Assembly: GCA_902538695.1 (NCBI GenBank)
Contig: CACBGC010000001.1
Coordinates: 1 to 40,573, forward strand
Source of the DNA: an uncultured Synechococcaceae cyanobacterium
GTDB lineage: Bacteria > Cyanobacteriota > Cyanobacteriia > PCC-6307 > Cyanobiaceae
DNA length: 40,573 nucleotides
Direction: 5' to 3'
In this document: positions 1 to 8,438 of the stretch, piece after piece
How positions within the stretch are numbered: the stretch's first letter is position 1
Layout of the letters: each line of letters opens with the position of its first letter
Translations under genes and position numbers: made by a program
Notes under the pieces: model-generated
What the model saw: the letters and a program-made list of their open reading frames with translations, nothing else
Told to the model about the DNA's origin: nothing
Database searches by the model: none

Positions 1-403
1 TACAAATGAAGATGTAGGAATCGCATTAGGCAAAGCATTTTCAAAAGCCTTGGGAGAGAGAAAAGGAATAAGCAGATTTGGACATTTCTTTGCCCCATTA
101 GATGAAGCATTAGTTCAAGTCACTTTAGACTGCTCTGGCAGACCGCATCTATCTTATGATCTTCAATTAAAAGCCCCTAGAATAGGAAATTATGATACTG
201 AACTAGTAAGAGAGTTTTTTATTGCCTTTGTAAATAACAGCGGTATTACTCTGCATATTAACCAAATACGAGGAAGTAATTCACATCACATAGTTGAGGC
301 GTGCTTTAAGGCTTTTTCAAGAGCAATTAGAATGGCTGCCGAGATAGATCCAAGAAGATCTGATTCAATTCCAAGCAGTAAAGGATTGTTAGAAAAACAA
401 TAA
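1..403 (+). CDS. hisB: Imidazoleglycerol-phosphate dehydratase, C-terminal part
   Basis: This is the 3' portion of hisB; the gene enters from the left edge and the reading frame is open from base 2. HisB dehydrates imidazole glycerol phosphate to imidazole acetol phosphate in cytosolic histidine biosynthesis. The visible part starts inside the first metal-binding segment (NEDVGIALGKAF, following the usual H-H-x-x-E-D) and continues through RKGISRFG. It ends with the second HisB repeat, SHHIVEACFKAFSRA, whose two His and one Glu ligate Mn. It closes with the usual short tail after the DPRR motif. About one third of the roughly 200-residue protein is missing on the left. The true start is outside the window. 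The identification rests on family motifs and is firm. Confidence 0.93.
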   Translation, partial: TNEDVGIALGKAFSKALGERKGISRFGHFFAPLDEALVQVTLDCSGRPHLSYDLQLKAPRIGNYDTELVREFFIAFVNNSGITLHINQIRGSNSHHIVEACFKAFSRAIRMAAEIDPRRSDSIPSSKGLLEKQ

Positions 404-475
404 AATAGGAATTTTTTCGAATCAGCCACAATTCAGTTGATTTTTGGCGAAGATAGAAGAAGTGTCTATTTTGCT

Positions 476-1960
476 GTGACTCATTTACAAGAGAAAAAAA
501 TTGATAAATTTAATATTTTTAAAAAAGAAGATTGGTCAAGTGCTTATCAAAATGTAGAAAAGGAGCTAACTAAAGAACCTCTAAAAATTTGCAAAGGTAA
601 TAATATTAAAAATTTAAATGGAACATTATTAAGAAATGGACCAGGAATATTAGAGCGAGGTGGACAATGGGTACATCATCCATTTGATGGTGATGGGATG
701 ATAACATCCATAAAATTCGAAAATGGTCAGCCATTCTTAACAAATAGATTTGTTAAAACTAAAGGCTATTTGGAAGAAGAAAAAATAGATAAATTTATTT
801 ATAGAGGTGTTTTTGGAACACAAAAAAATGGAGGAATTCTAAATAATGCATTAGATCTAAAATTTAAGAATATCGCTAATACACATGTCATTAAATTAGG
901 TGATGAAATTCTCGCATTATGGGAAGCAGCAGGTCCACATGCAATGGATCCTGATAGTCTTGAAACTATTGGTTTAACAACATTAAAAGGAGTACTTAAG
1001 TCTAACGAAGCATTCAGTGCTCATCCCAAAACAGACCTAAACTCAAATGCATCTTCAGAACTTTTAGTCACTTTTGGAGTCCAAACCGGGCCAAAAAGTA
1101 CTATTAGATTAATGGAATTTGATAATGCCGGTACAAATTCTGGAGAGCTCATTTTTGACAGAAAAGATACATTTAATGGCTTTGCATTCCTTCATGATTT
1201 CGCAATTACAACTAATTGGGCAATATTTTTACAGAATGCTATTGATTTCAATCCTCTTCCATTTGTGATGGGGCAAAGAGGAGCAGCACAATGTCTAAAA
1301 TCAAACCCAAATAAAAAGGCAAAGTTTTTTATTATTCCCAGAGAAAGTGGATTATTTAGAGGACAGCCTCCTGTAACAATAGATGCTCCAGAAGGATTCG
1401 TTTTTCATCATGTAAACGCATTTGAAAAAGATTCCAAAATCATATTAGATAGTATTTTTTATGATGATTTCCCATCAGTTGGTCCAGACGAGAATTTTAG
1501 GGATATTGACTTTGATAAATATCCAGAAGGAAAACTTAAAAGATCAATCATCGATCTAAAGACAAAAACTTGTGAACTTGAAACTTTCAGTGAACAATGT
1601 TGTGAATTTGCTGTTGTTAATCCTAAAAACTTAGGATTAAAAGCAACTTTTAGTTGGATGGCAAGCACATCTCAATTAGTGGGGAACGCTCCACTTCAAG
1701 CAATAAAAAAAATAAATTTAACTTCTAAGGAAGAGATTTTTTGGTCAGCAGGTCCAAGTGGATTTGTTAGTGAACCAATTATGGTTCCATCAGAAAACTC
1801 TTCAAAAGAAGATGAGGGCTTTTTATTTATACTTCTATGGAACGGAGAAAGAAGAGGAAGCGATTTAGTGATATTAGACGCAAAAGACTTAAAAGAATTA
1901 GCTGTTTATGAATTACCCATTTCAATTCCTCATGGCCTTCATGGATCTTGGGTTAATTGA
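476..1960 (+). CDS. Carotenoid cleavage oxygenase (RPE65/ACO family)
   Basis: A non-heme iron dioxygenase that cleaves carotenoids or apocarotenoids, like cyanobacterial apocarotenoid-15,15'-oxygenase (Diox1). The seven-bladed propeller family is recognised by four iron-ligating histidines, all visible when counted from the chosen start: H183 (SAHPKTD), H240 (FLHDFAIT), H311/312 (FVFHHVNAFE) and H489 (GLHGSWV). The N-terminal LLRNGPG and HPFDGDGM signatures are also present. About 494 residues, the normal family length. The frame is open further upstream to a TTG at 437, but GTG at 476 gives the more natural N-terminus; no ATG is available there. It ends two bases before the oppositely oriented rdgB. 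The exact substrate cannot be told from sequence. Confidence 0.88.
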   Translation: MTHLQEKKIDKFNIFKKEDWSSAYQNVEKELTKEPLKICKGNNIKNLNGTLLRNGPGILERGGQWVHHPFDGDGMITSIKFENGQPFLTNRFVKTKGYLEEEKIDKFIYRGVFGTQKNGGILNNALDLKFKNIANTHVIKLGDEILALWEAAGPHAMDPDSLETIGLTTLKGVLKSNEAFSAHPKTDLNSNASSELLVTFGVQTGPKSTIRLMEFDNAGTNSGELIFDRKDTFNGFAFLHDFAITTNWAIFLQNAIDFNPLPFVMGQRGAAQCLKSNPNKKAKFFIIPRESGLFRGQPPVTIDAPEGFVFHHVNAFEKDSKIILDSIFYDDFPSVGPDENFRDIDFDKYPEGKLKRSIIDLKTKTCELETFSEQCCEFAVVNPKNLGLKATFSWMASTSQLVGNAPLQAIKKINLTSKEEIFWSAGPSGFVSEPIMVPSENSSKEDEGFLFILLWNGERRGSDLVILDAKDLKELAVYELPISIPHGLHGSWVN

Positions 1961-1962
1961 AT

Positions 1963-2538
1963 TTAAGAAAAAATTTTAATTAAATCTGGAATAATTTTTT
2001 TTAATGCTTTACCTCTATGACTACAAGAGTCTTTAATATCATTATTCATTTCTGCAAAAGTTAATCTGGTAGAACTCTCCTCAAAAATCGGGTCATAACC
2101 AAAACCACTTTGCCCTCTGGGGTTTAAGATAATATTTCCATGACATTTGGCCTCAGATTCAATAATCACTTCACCATTTGGGGAACAAACACAAATATTA
2201 GCAATAAAGAAAGCACTTCTATTTTGAACTCCATCAAGTTCTCTTAAAACTCGTTCAATTCTCTTCTGGTCATTTTCTGCATATCTAGATGAGTAAATAC
2301 CAGGCTTACCACCTAGTGCTTCAATACAAATTCCTGAATCATCTGCAATTGAAAAATTATTCGTTTTTCTCGAAACTTCACTAGCTTTTTTAATTGCATT
2401 ATCTTTAAATGTCAGTCCGTCCTCTTCAACTTCTAATGATTCTGGCTGGAGTAACAATTTACAATTAACTCCAGTAAGTAATTTCTTATATTCTTTAATT
2501 TTACCTTTATTCTTACTCGCTAAAAATAAATTTTTCAT
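1963..2538 (-). CDS. rdgB: XTP/dITP (non-canonical purine NTP) pyrophosphatase, HAM1/RdgB
   Basis: Hydrolyses dITP, XTP and similar deaminated purine nucleotides to monophosphates, keeping them out of DNA and RNA. Typical motifs in order: LASKNKGKIKEYKKLL at the N-terminus (S/T-x-N-x-x-K nucleotide-binding loop), FSIADDSGICIEALGG (catalytic and metal-binding acidic residues), PGIYSSRYA, GQSGFGYDPIF and FAEM, then the closing SHRGKAL. The frame extends 13 codons upstream, but the ATG at 2538 gives the family N-terminus (MKNLFLASKNKG), about 191 residues. It lies two bases downstream of the phosphohexomutase gene on the same strand, so the two are probably co-transcribed. Confidence 0.92.
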   Translation of the reverse strand: MKNLFLASKNKGKIKEYKKLLTGVNCKLLLQPESLEVEEDGLTFKDNAIKKASEVSRKTNNFSIADDSGICIEALGGKPGIYSSRYAENDQKRIERVLRELDGVQNRSAFFIANICVCSPNGEVIIESEAKCHGNIILNPRGQSGFGYDPIFEESSTRLTFAEMNNDIKDSCSHRGKALKKIIPDLIKIFS

Positions 2539-2540
2539 CC

Positions 2541-3995
2541 TTATTTTCCTGCCAAATTTATAAATTCTTGACCCCACTCTAATACCTCAATTAGATAAGA
2601 TTCTTTTGGTGCTTCACAATATAACCTTAAAAGAGGTTCCGTTCCTGAAAACCTAAAAAGAAGCCAAAAATTTTTATCAATTCTCAACTTTATTCCATCG
2701 ATCTTTGAGATACTTTTTAACTTGTGATTATTAATATTCTCAGGAATATTATCTATTATAAATTCTTTTACGTTATTTTTTTCTAACTGATTTGGAAAAT
2801 TAATATCAATTCTTTTATAAAAACTTGGCCCAAAATCTTCTTGAATATTATCTAAGGTTTCATATAAATATTGAGATTTTTCAGCAATTCCATTTAATAA
2901 AACCATCGCTGCATATAGAGCATCTCTTTCAGGCATAAAGTCACCAAAACCAACTCCCCCAGATTCCTCTCCTCCAATAAATATTTTTTCTTTAATCATT
3001 TTTTCAGCAATATATTTAAAGCCAACTGGAAGTTCAAAAACATCTCTATTTTGACTCTCTGATATATTTTTAATAATATCTGAACCACTAACAGTCTTTA
3101 AAACTGGATAAGAATTATTTTTAATTTCGCCCAAATAGCTAATAAAGTATGGCAGTAAATCTTGAGTACTAGAGTATCTTCCTTTTTCATCAATTGCCGC
3201 AATTCTATCACCATCACCATCAAATATAATTCCTAAAGTTTTCACTTCATTTGTTGAATTTTTCTTCAGTGTTTGCTTTAGATCATCTGCATAACTCAAA
3301 AGAGGTTCAGGAGGTTTTCCTCCAAAAAAAGGATCAGCATCTTTCCTGATTTCTGAAATCACTTCTAAATTATTAGAAGCAAAAATCTCATCCATACAAT
3401 TTGCAGCTGAACCATGCATAGAATCTACAAAAATTCTCAATTTCATTTTTTTTAATCTTTTGGAAATATAGTCAATATCAAAAAGGGATTTAATTCTATC
3501 TAAATGAAATTTTTTAATATCTACCAAGTGATTAATACCATCTATTTTTTCAATTGAATTTCCAAGCATTAATCTTTTTTCAACTTCACTTGTAAAAGAT
3601 TCGTCAACAGAACATCCATTAAAGCTCTTTATTTTCAAACCTAGCCAATTATATGGATTGTGACTTGCTGTAATTACTAACGCTCCAAGACAACCGACTT
3701 CTTTGGCATAGAAACTACAAGAGGGTGTTGTAACAAAGCTATCAGATAAGATCGGTTCGAAACCACATCCCCTTACAAAAGGAACTATTTGCTTGGCGAA
3801 TTCACAAGCCATAAATCTACGATCATATCCAATAATAATTTTCTTTGAATTAACTTCTTTATAGTATTGATAATGCAACTCCTGACATGCAGCGACAACA
3901 ACTCTTGAAAGATTGGACAGGTTAAAGTCAAAACCAATAATTCCTCTCCAACCATCAGTTCCAAATTTTATCTTATCTAATTTATCAGCTGTCAA
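2541..3995 (-). CDS. Phosphoglucomutase/phosphomannomutase family protein
   Basis: An alpha-D-phosphohexomutase of 484 residues that interconverts hexose-1- and hexose-6-phosphates in the cytosol (glycogen and sugar-nucleotide supply). All four family loops are visible: GTDGWRG near residues 12-18; the catalytic serine loop TASHNPYNWLG with Ser111; the Mg-binding DGDGDR at 259-264; the sugar-binding GEESGG at 342-347; and the C-terminal phosphate-binding FSGTEPLLRLY. The GTDGWRG start and overall length fit the cyanobacterial pgm/manB type better than the glmM type; a separate glmM lies at the right end of this window. Substrate preference between glucose and mannose cannot be settled here. 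It heads a two-gene reverse-strand unit with rdgB. Confidence 0.88.
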   Translation of the reverse strand: MTADKLDKIKFGTDGWRGIIGFDFNLSNLSRVVVAACQELHYQYYKEVNSKKIIIGYDRRFMACEFAKQIVPFVRGCGFEPILSDSFVTTPSCSFYAKEVGCLGALVITASHNPYNWLGLKIKSFNGCSVDESFTSEVEKRLMLGNSIEKIDGINHLVDIKKFHLDRIKSLFDIDYISKRLKKMKLRIFVDSMHGSAANCMDEIFASNNLEVISEIRKDADPFFGGKPPEPLLSYADDLKQTLKKNSTNEVKTLGIIFDGDGDRIAAIDEKGRYSSTQDLLPYFISYLGEIKNNSYPVLKTVSGSDIIKNISESQNRDVFELPVGFKYIAEKMIKEKIFIGGEESGGVGFGDFMPERDALYAAMVLLNGIAEKSQYLYETLDNIQEDFGPSFYKRIDINFPNQLEKNNVKEFIIDNIPENINNHKLKSISKIDGIKLRIDKNFWLLFRFSGTEPLLRLYCEAPKESYLIEVLEWGQEFINLAGK

Positions 3996-4075
3996 ATTTC
4001 AAATTTCCTTGATTTCTTTTAATTATCTATAATAATTTATATGAGTAAATTTTAAAACCGCCCTTAAAAAATAAT

Positions 4076-5494
4076 TTGAATTCTCTTCATTTAAAAAGTT
4101 TTACAAGATGCAAAAGAAAAGCATGGCTCGATTTTAAGGGTAAAAAATCTTATGAAGTTTGGTCTCCCCATAAAGCTATAGATAAAATTAATCAGTTTCA
4201 AATTTTCTCTGAATTTTGTAATGGGGAAATATATACAGGATTAAAAGCCTGCGAAAATGGTTATCAAGGGGTAATTGGATTAAAAATAAAAGAAAATCTT
4301 TTCCAAAATATAAACGCAGAGATACTTCCACAATTACTTTTAAAGACTAAAGGTAAAAGTAAATGGGGACAATATAAATATTTACCTGCTGTTTATAAGT
4401 TAGGCCACAAAACAACTAAAGAACATTTATTCGACTTAGCTTTTTGTTCAATGCTTTTGGAATCTTTTCAAGAATCTAAAATTGAGAAAGGATTAGTAAT
4501 TTCAACTTCTTATAAAACAGTTGAAGTTGAAGAAATTTATTTAAATAAAAAATTAAGAAAAAAAGTTTTAGATGTTTTATTAAATTTAAATGAATGCTTG
4601 GAGGGATCCATACCAGAAATTACTCAAGATAGAAAAAAATGTACTATTTGTTCCTGGCAAAAATTTTGTGACAAAGAAGCAAAAGAAAATGGATATCTAA
4701 CAGATATAGATGGAATAGGGTCCAAAACGGCGTCATTACTCAAAGCAAATGGAATAACTAATACCCAAATATTAGCTTCGTACAGCGAAAAACAACTTGG
4801 AGAGAAATTATCTAAATTCAAAGATCAGAAGTATGAAAAAGCATCCATATTTATAAAGCAAGCACAAGCATATACCTCTGGAGAACCATATTTCATTTCT
4901 AAAAATAAAAATTCGGAAGATCTATTAGAAAAAATATGTTCGGGATTTTATATATTTGATATTGAGTCAAATCCAGATGAAAAGCATGATTTTTTATATG
5001 GATTTTTAAAAGTAAATAATTTGTCTATAAAAAAAGAAGATCTTATTTATGAACCAATCTTAAATCTTAAAAACAATAAAGGGGAATCCTACAGGCAAAT
5101 TATTGAAATACTTTTTTCACAAAAGGAATGGCCAGTTTTGCATTACGGAGAAACTGAGAAAATATCAATAATTTCTATTGCCAAAGAACTAAATTTTAGT
5201 TTTGAAGAAATTGATTCACTTTCGTCCAGATTTATTGACTTACATACCTTTATAAGAAAGTCTTGGATATTACCACTAAAAAACTATGGCTTAAAAACTG
5301 TTTCAAATTGGCTTGGATTTGAATGGGCGCAGAAAAATGTAAGTGGCTCGAAAGCACTTTATTGGTGGATTCAATATCAAATTACAGAAAACCAAATATT
5401 TTTAAAGAAAATTATCCAATATAACAAAGATGATTGTTTTGCTACTCTACAAATTGCAGAATATTTAATCAAAAATCGATTAAAGAAAAATTGA
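4076..5494 (+). CDS. TM0106-family RecB-like nuclease with C-terminal RNase H-like domain
   Basis: A 472-residue two-nuclease protein of the TM0106 family. The N-terminal half resembles a Cas4/AddB-type PD-(D/E)xK domain with four cysteines placed to hold an Fe-S cluster: C12 (FTRCKRKAWLD) and C189, C192, C198 (CTICSWQKFC). A short helix-hairpin-helix-like stretch follows (IDGIGSKTASLLKANGI, about 211-227). The C-terminal part is an RNase H-like/YprB exonuclease fold with FDIESNP (D295, E297) and the closing YNKDDC (D452, D453). The start is TTG: an in-frame stop at 4046-4048 rules out anything much upstream, and the family N-terminus begins here. It overlaps the convergent ygfZ by 15 bases. 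The biological role (DNA repair or RNA processing) is not known to me. Confidence 0.82.
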   Translation: MNSLHLKSFTRCKRKAWLDFKGKKSYEVWSPHKAIDKINQFQIFSEFCNGEIYTGLKACENGYQGVIGLKIKENLFQNINAEILPQLLLKTKGKSKWGQYKYLPAVYKLGHKTTKEHLFDLAFCSMLLESFQESKIEKGLVISTSYKTVEVEEIYLNKKLRKKVLDVLLNLNECLEGSIPEITQDRKKCTICSWQKFCDKEAKENGYLTDIDGIGSKTASLLKANGITNTQILASYSEKQLGEKLSKFKDQKYEKASIFIKQAQAYTSGEPYFISKNKNSEDLLEKICSGFYIFDIESNPDEKHDFLYGFLKVNNLSIKKEDLIYEPILNLKNNKGESYRQIIEILFSQKEWPVLHYGETEKISIISIAKELNFSFEEIDSLSSRFIDLHTFIRKSWILPLKNYGLKTVSNWLGFEWAQKNVSGSKALYWWIQYQITENQIFLKKIIQYNKDDCFATLQIAEYLIKNRLKKN

Positions 5495-6316
5495 TCCTAC
5501 AGATTTATTTATAATAATTTTTCCAAATATTTCTGAAAAAAAACAACTTTCTTCCTCTAAATATTTTCTTTTTATCATCGCTAAACCTTTTATTTGACAA
5601 TCTGATTTAAAAAAACTAGTTATTTTGCCTACAGAAACATCCTTGGCAGAATTTGTATATAAATTTTTATCTTCTAAGTCTAAATTGAACTGAGATTCAA
5701 TTGATTCCCAAATTCTTATTTCCTGTTTTAAGGAAGAAACATTTTTTATTTTTGACATTGTTTCTTGTCCTAAATAACAACCTTTATTAAAATCTATAAG
5801 ATCTTGTAATCCAAGCTCAAGAGGATTGTTTTTTCCGTTTATTTCCATTTCTAATGAGGGTATTGCCTGATTAATCTTCCAAAGTTTTAAATCATTGGGA
5901 TTTAGTGAATTTAGTTTATTTTTATATATTTCAAATTCTTTATCTTCTGTTTTGAAGAAAATAGGTTGGTAAGTTCTCCATGAACTAGATTCATCAATTT
6001 CCTGAATTCTATTTATCAAGGATGGTTCACTCAGAAGTACATCGTCCGCTGGAAAAATAATTTGATTAAAGTAATCAATTATTTCATTTATGTTACCCGC
6101 CAAGATAATTACTTCTAAGCTTCTTTCTAAAAAAATAATTTCAATTAATGACCTTAAAACTCCATTTGGAGTTAACCAACAAGTTTTGATAACTTTATTT
6201 TCTGAATTAAGAATATTACCAGTTGTTATTCCATTCAAAAATTTTCTGGCATCTTTTCCAGTAATTGAAAAACAATCAAATTTTTCAAGCCAAAACTTTT
6301 TTTTTATATCTTGCAT
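5480..6316 (-). CDS. ygfZ: YgfZ/GcvT-like folate-binding protein (iron-sulfur cluster maintenance)
   Basis: A 278-residue member of the YgfZ branch of the GcvT fold, which uses tetrahydrofolate and helps maintain certain Fe-S enzymes. The diagnostic motif K-G-C-Y-x-G-Q-E is present as NKGCYLGQETMSKI with Cys180, and the N-terminus has the family segment SITGKDARKFLNGITTGN. No glycine-cleavage partners (gcvH, gcvP) are nearby, and the motif separates it from the T-protein proper. It overlaps the convergent nuclease gene by 15 bases at its 3' end and lies 10 bases downstream of pyrE on the same strand, suggesting a pyrE-ygfZ transcript. Confidence 0.87.
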   Translation of the reverse strand: MQDIKKKFWLEKFDCFSITGKDARKFLNGITTGNILNSENKVIKTCWLTPNGVLRSLIEIIFLERSLEVIILAGNINEIIDYFNQIIFPADDVLLSEPSLINRIQEIDESSSWRTYQPIFFKTEDKEFEIYKNKLNSLNPNDLKLWKINQAIPSLEMEINGKNNPLELGLQDLIDFNKGCYLGQETMSKIKNVSSLKQEIRIWESIESQFNLDLEDKNLYTNSAKDVSVGKITSFFKSDCQIKGLAMIKRKYLEEESCFFSEIFGKIIINKSVGSIFL

Positions 6317-6326
6317 TCTGAAATAA

Positions 6327-6887
6327 TTATAAAAAGTCTTTTATTGTAAAAAGACTCTTTAATTTAACATTTTCATCTTCAAGGGCTTCTAATCCCCCTT
6401 CTTGCCTATCAACTATAGACAAAACCTCCTCAACAACATAATTATTTTCTCGTAATTTTTTAATAGCTTTTATTACTGAACCAGCAGTTGTAACCACATC
6501 CTCTAAGACAGTTACCAAAGTACCTTCTTCTAATAAAGGGCCCTCTATTCCAGCTTTGGTACCGTATTTTTTGATTTCTTTCCTAATTATAAAACCATCA
6601 AGGTTTAGTCCATTCAAAGCTGCTTTAACAATTAATCCACTTACTAAAGGGTCTGCACCTAATGTCAATCCTGCTACAGCTTTTGACCTTGAATCCTTTA
6701 AATCTAAAAATAATTCACTTATTAATTTTAAGCCTTCGCCATTTAATGACACTGGTTTACAGTTAAAATAATGACTGCTTTTTTTTCCTGAAGATAAAGT
6801 AAAGTTTCCTCTCTTGTAAGATTTTTCAATTAACTGTTTTAACAATTTTGCTTTATTTAAATCATACTTATCCGAAAATTTGCCCAT
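6327..6887 (-). CDS. pyrE: Orotate phosphoribosyltransferase
   Basis: Transfers phosphoribose from PRPP to orotate to make OMP in de novo pyrimidine synthesis. The 13-residue PRPP-binding motif is clear at about residues 126-137 (VLEDVVTTAGSV), preceded by the flexible loop RKEIKKYGT with conserved basic residues and by FTLSSGKKSSHYFNCK near the N-terminus (orotate side). At 186 residues it is a normal short bacterial PyrE. The ATG start is well placed. It is transcribed away from the tRNA(CAU) gene and is followed closely by ygfZ. Confidence 0.93.
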   Translation of the reverse strand: MGKFSDKYDLNKAKLLKQLIEKSYKRGNFTLSSGKKSSHYFNCKPVSLNGEGLKLISELFLDLKDSRSKAVAGLTLGADPLVSGLIVKAALNGLNLDGFIIRKEIKKYGTKAGIEGPLLEEGTLVTVLEDVVTTAGSVIKAIKKLRENNYVVEEVLSIVDRQEGGLEALEDENVKLKSLFTIKDFL

Positions 6888-6964
6888 TAGTAAAAGTTTA
6901 ATTTATATTTAAAGATTAGAAGAAAAAAAAGAAATCTCACAAAAACTTCCTAATGAGGTGTTTT

Positions 6965-6992
6965 TTGAAATATTATTTTTATATTGTATATT
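6965..6992 (+). promoter_or_regulatory. Probable sigma70-type promoter of tRNA(CAU)
   Basis: TTGAAA at 6965-6970 and TATATT at 6987-6992 are separated by 16 bases, predicting a transcript start near position 7000, about 30 bases before the mature tRNA. In such AT-rich DNA the -10 box alone is weak evidence; the position just ahead of a tRNA and the paired -35 make it credible. Confidence 0.45.
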
Positions 6993-7000
6993 GAAATTCA

Positions 7001-7018
7001 ATGTAATTAAAATTACAT
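7001..7018. promoter_or_regulatory. 18-bp palindrome, also a GTA-N8-TAC match
   Basis: A perfect inverted repeat, ATGTAATT-AA-AATTACAT, ends ten bases before the tRNA(CAU) gene and overlaps or directly follows its predicted transcript start. Its core reads GTA-N8-TAC, the NtcA consensus, but that pattern is expected by chance several times in a sequence this AT-rich, and the position does not fit NtcA activation. It could be an operator, a leader hairpin, or chance. Confidence 0.3.
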
Positions 7019-7028
7019 AAATTCCCTT

Positions 7029-7101
7029 GGGGGTGTAGCAATCTGGTGAATGCACCAAACTCATAATTTGGCTAAGGCGAGTTCGATCCTCGCCACCCCC
7101 A
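7029..7101 (+). tRNA. tRNA with CAU anticodon (tRNA-Met elongator, or tRNA-Ile2)
   Basis: A complete 73-base cloverleaf. The acceptor stem GGGGGTG (7029-7035) pairs with CACCCCC (7094-7100), followed by discriminator A. The anticodon arm is CCAAA-CTCATAA-TTTGG with anticodon CAT at 7062-7064. The T-arm carries GTTCGATC. No CCA is encoded. The anticodon stem lacks the three G-C pairs of an initiator and base 1 pairs with base 72, so it is not fMet. Whether C34 stays C (Met) or becomes lysidine (Ile, AUA codons) cannot be read from the gene with certainty. Confidence 0.93.
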
Positions 7102-7119
7102 TTATTCATTTGTCATTGA

Positions 7120-8388
7120 ATGAAAATAACTCTACTTTTATTTCTTTTATTTCTACCAGCTTTTTTCGCAGCGAGTGAACTCTCTTTTTTATTAATAAGA
7201 CCAAGTAAAGTTTTAAGGTTAATAGAAGAAAAAAAGAAAGGAGCTTTTTCAATTTTTAAAATTCAAAAACGCTTTAGATCTTCACTAATTGCTACTCAAT
7301 TTGGAGTAACAATTTCATTAATTGCAATTGGATGGCTCAGCAATAACCTGGCTAATGATTATTGGAAAAGCAATATTTTATCAAATAGATTTTATGACCT
7401 TCTATTATTTTTATTTGTTGTTTTAGTTGTTACTCTTGTTTCTGGACTAATTCCAAAAGCTTTAGTAATTAACAATCCAGAATCTGCTGCATTAAGGTTA
7501 ACCACAATATTCGATGCCGTGAGAAAAGCTATGAATCCTATAGTGAAAACAATAGAATTCTTTGCTAGCGCTTGTTTAGGCTTGTTTAATTTAAATAACA
7601 AATGGGATTCTTTAAACTCTGGTTTATCTGCTGGAGAATTAGAAACTCTTATAGAAACAGATAACGTAACAGGTTTAAAACCAGATGAGAAGAATATTCT
7701 TGAAGGAGTTTTTGCTTTAAAAGATACACAGGTTAAAGAAGTGATGATTCCAAGATCTGAAATGGTAACTTTGCCAAAAAATATAACCTTTTCAGAACTA
7801 ATGAGACAAGTAGATAAAACTCGACATGCTCGCTTCTTTGTGATTGGTGAGTCTTTAGATGATGTATTAGGTGTATTAGATTTACGTTATCTAGCTAAGC
7901 CAATATCAAAAGGTGAAATGGAAGCCGATACATTACTAGAGCCATTCCTTTTACCAGTAACAAAAATAATAGAAACATGTTCACTAGCAGAAATATTTCC
8001 AATAGTAAGAGACTACAATCCGTTCTTACTAGTAGTTGATGAACACGGTGGGACAGAAGGACTTATAACTGCAGCTGATCTAAATGGCGAAATAGTTGGA
8101 GAGGAAATGCTGAATAATAGAACTTATTCAGATATGAGAATGTTAGATAATTTCTCTAAAAAATGGTCAATAGCTGGAAAATCAGAAATTGTTGAAATCA
8201 ATAAAAAAATAGGATGTTCTATTCCAGAAGGTACTGATTATTATACTCTTGCTGGATTTATGTTAGAAAAATTTCAAATGGTTCCAAAAATTGGCGACGT
8301 TTTAGATTTTAATAATATTAAATTTGAAGTTATTTCTATGTCAGGGCCAAAAATTGATCGTGTTAAAATAATTCTTCCAAAAAGCTAA
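7120..8388 (+). CDS. CNNM/CorC-type membrane protein with CBS pair (HlyC/CorC family)
   Basis: A 422-residue inner-membrane protein of the CNNM family, generally linked to Mg/Co ion efflux or homeostasis. Residues 1 to about 190 form the DUF21/CNNM transmembrane domain, with a first hydrophobic helix at the very N-terminus (FLLFLPAFFAASELSFL) and others near 60-75 and 90-120. Residues about 195-320 are a CBS-domain pair, introduced by VKEVMIPRSEMVTLP and including VVDEHGGTEGLIT, the usual second-CBS signature. The last about 80 residues match the CorC_HlyC domain (GTDYYTLAGFMLEKF, IPKIGDVL-like). The family's hemolysin label is historical. It starts 18 bases after the tRNA and may be read through from the tRNA promoter. 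Confidence 0.85.
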   Translation: MKITLLLFLLFLPAFFAASELSFLLIRPSKVLRLIEEKKKGAFSIFKIQKRFRSSLIATQFGVTISLIAIGWLSNNLANDYWKSNILSNRFYDLLLFLFVVLVVTLVSGLIPKALVINNPESAALRLTTIFDAVRKAMNPIVKTIEFFASACLGLFNLNNKWDSLNSGLSAGELETLIETDNVTGLKPDEKNILEGVFALKDTQVKEVMIPRSEMVTLPKNITFSELMRQVDKTRHARFFVIGESLDDVLGVLDLRYLAKPISKGEMEADTLLEPFLLPVTKIIETCSLAEIFPIVRDYNPFLLVVDEHGGTEGLITAADLNGEIVGEEMLNNRTYSDMRMLDNFSKKWSIAGKSEIVEINKKIGCSIPEGTDYYTLAGFMLEKFQMVPKIGDVLDFNNIKFEVISMSGPKIDRVKIILPKS

Positions 8389-8438
8389 ATGTGACTCCCC
8401 ATAGAGGATAATGATAATTAACATATGGATTTGAAATT

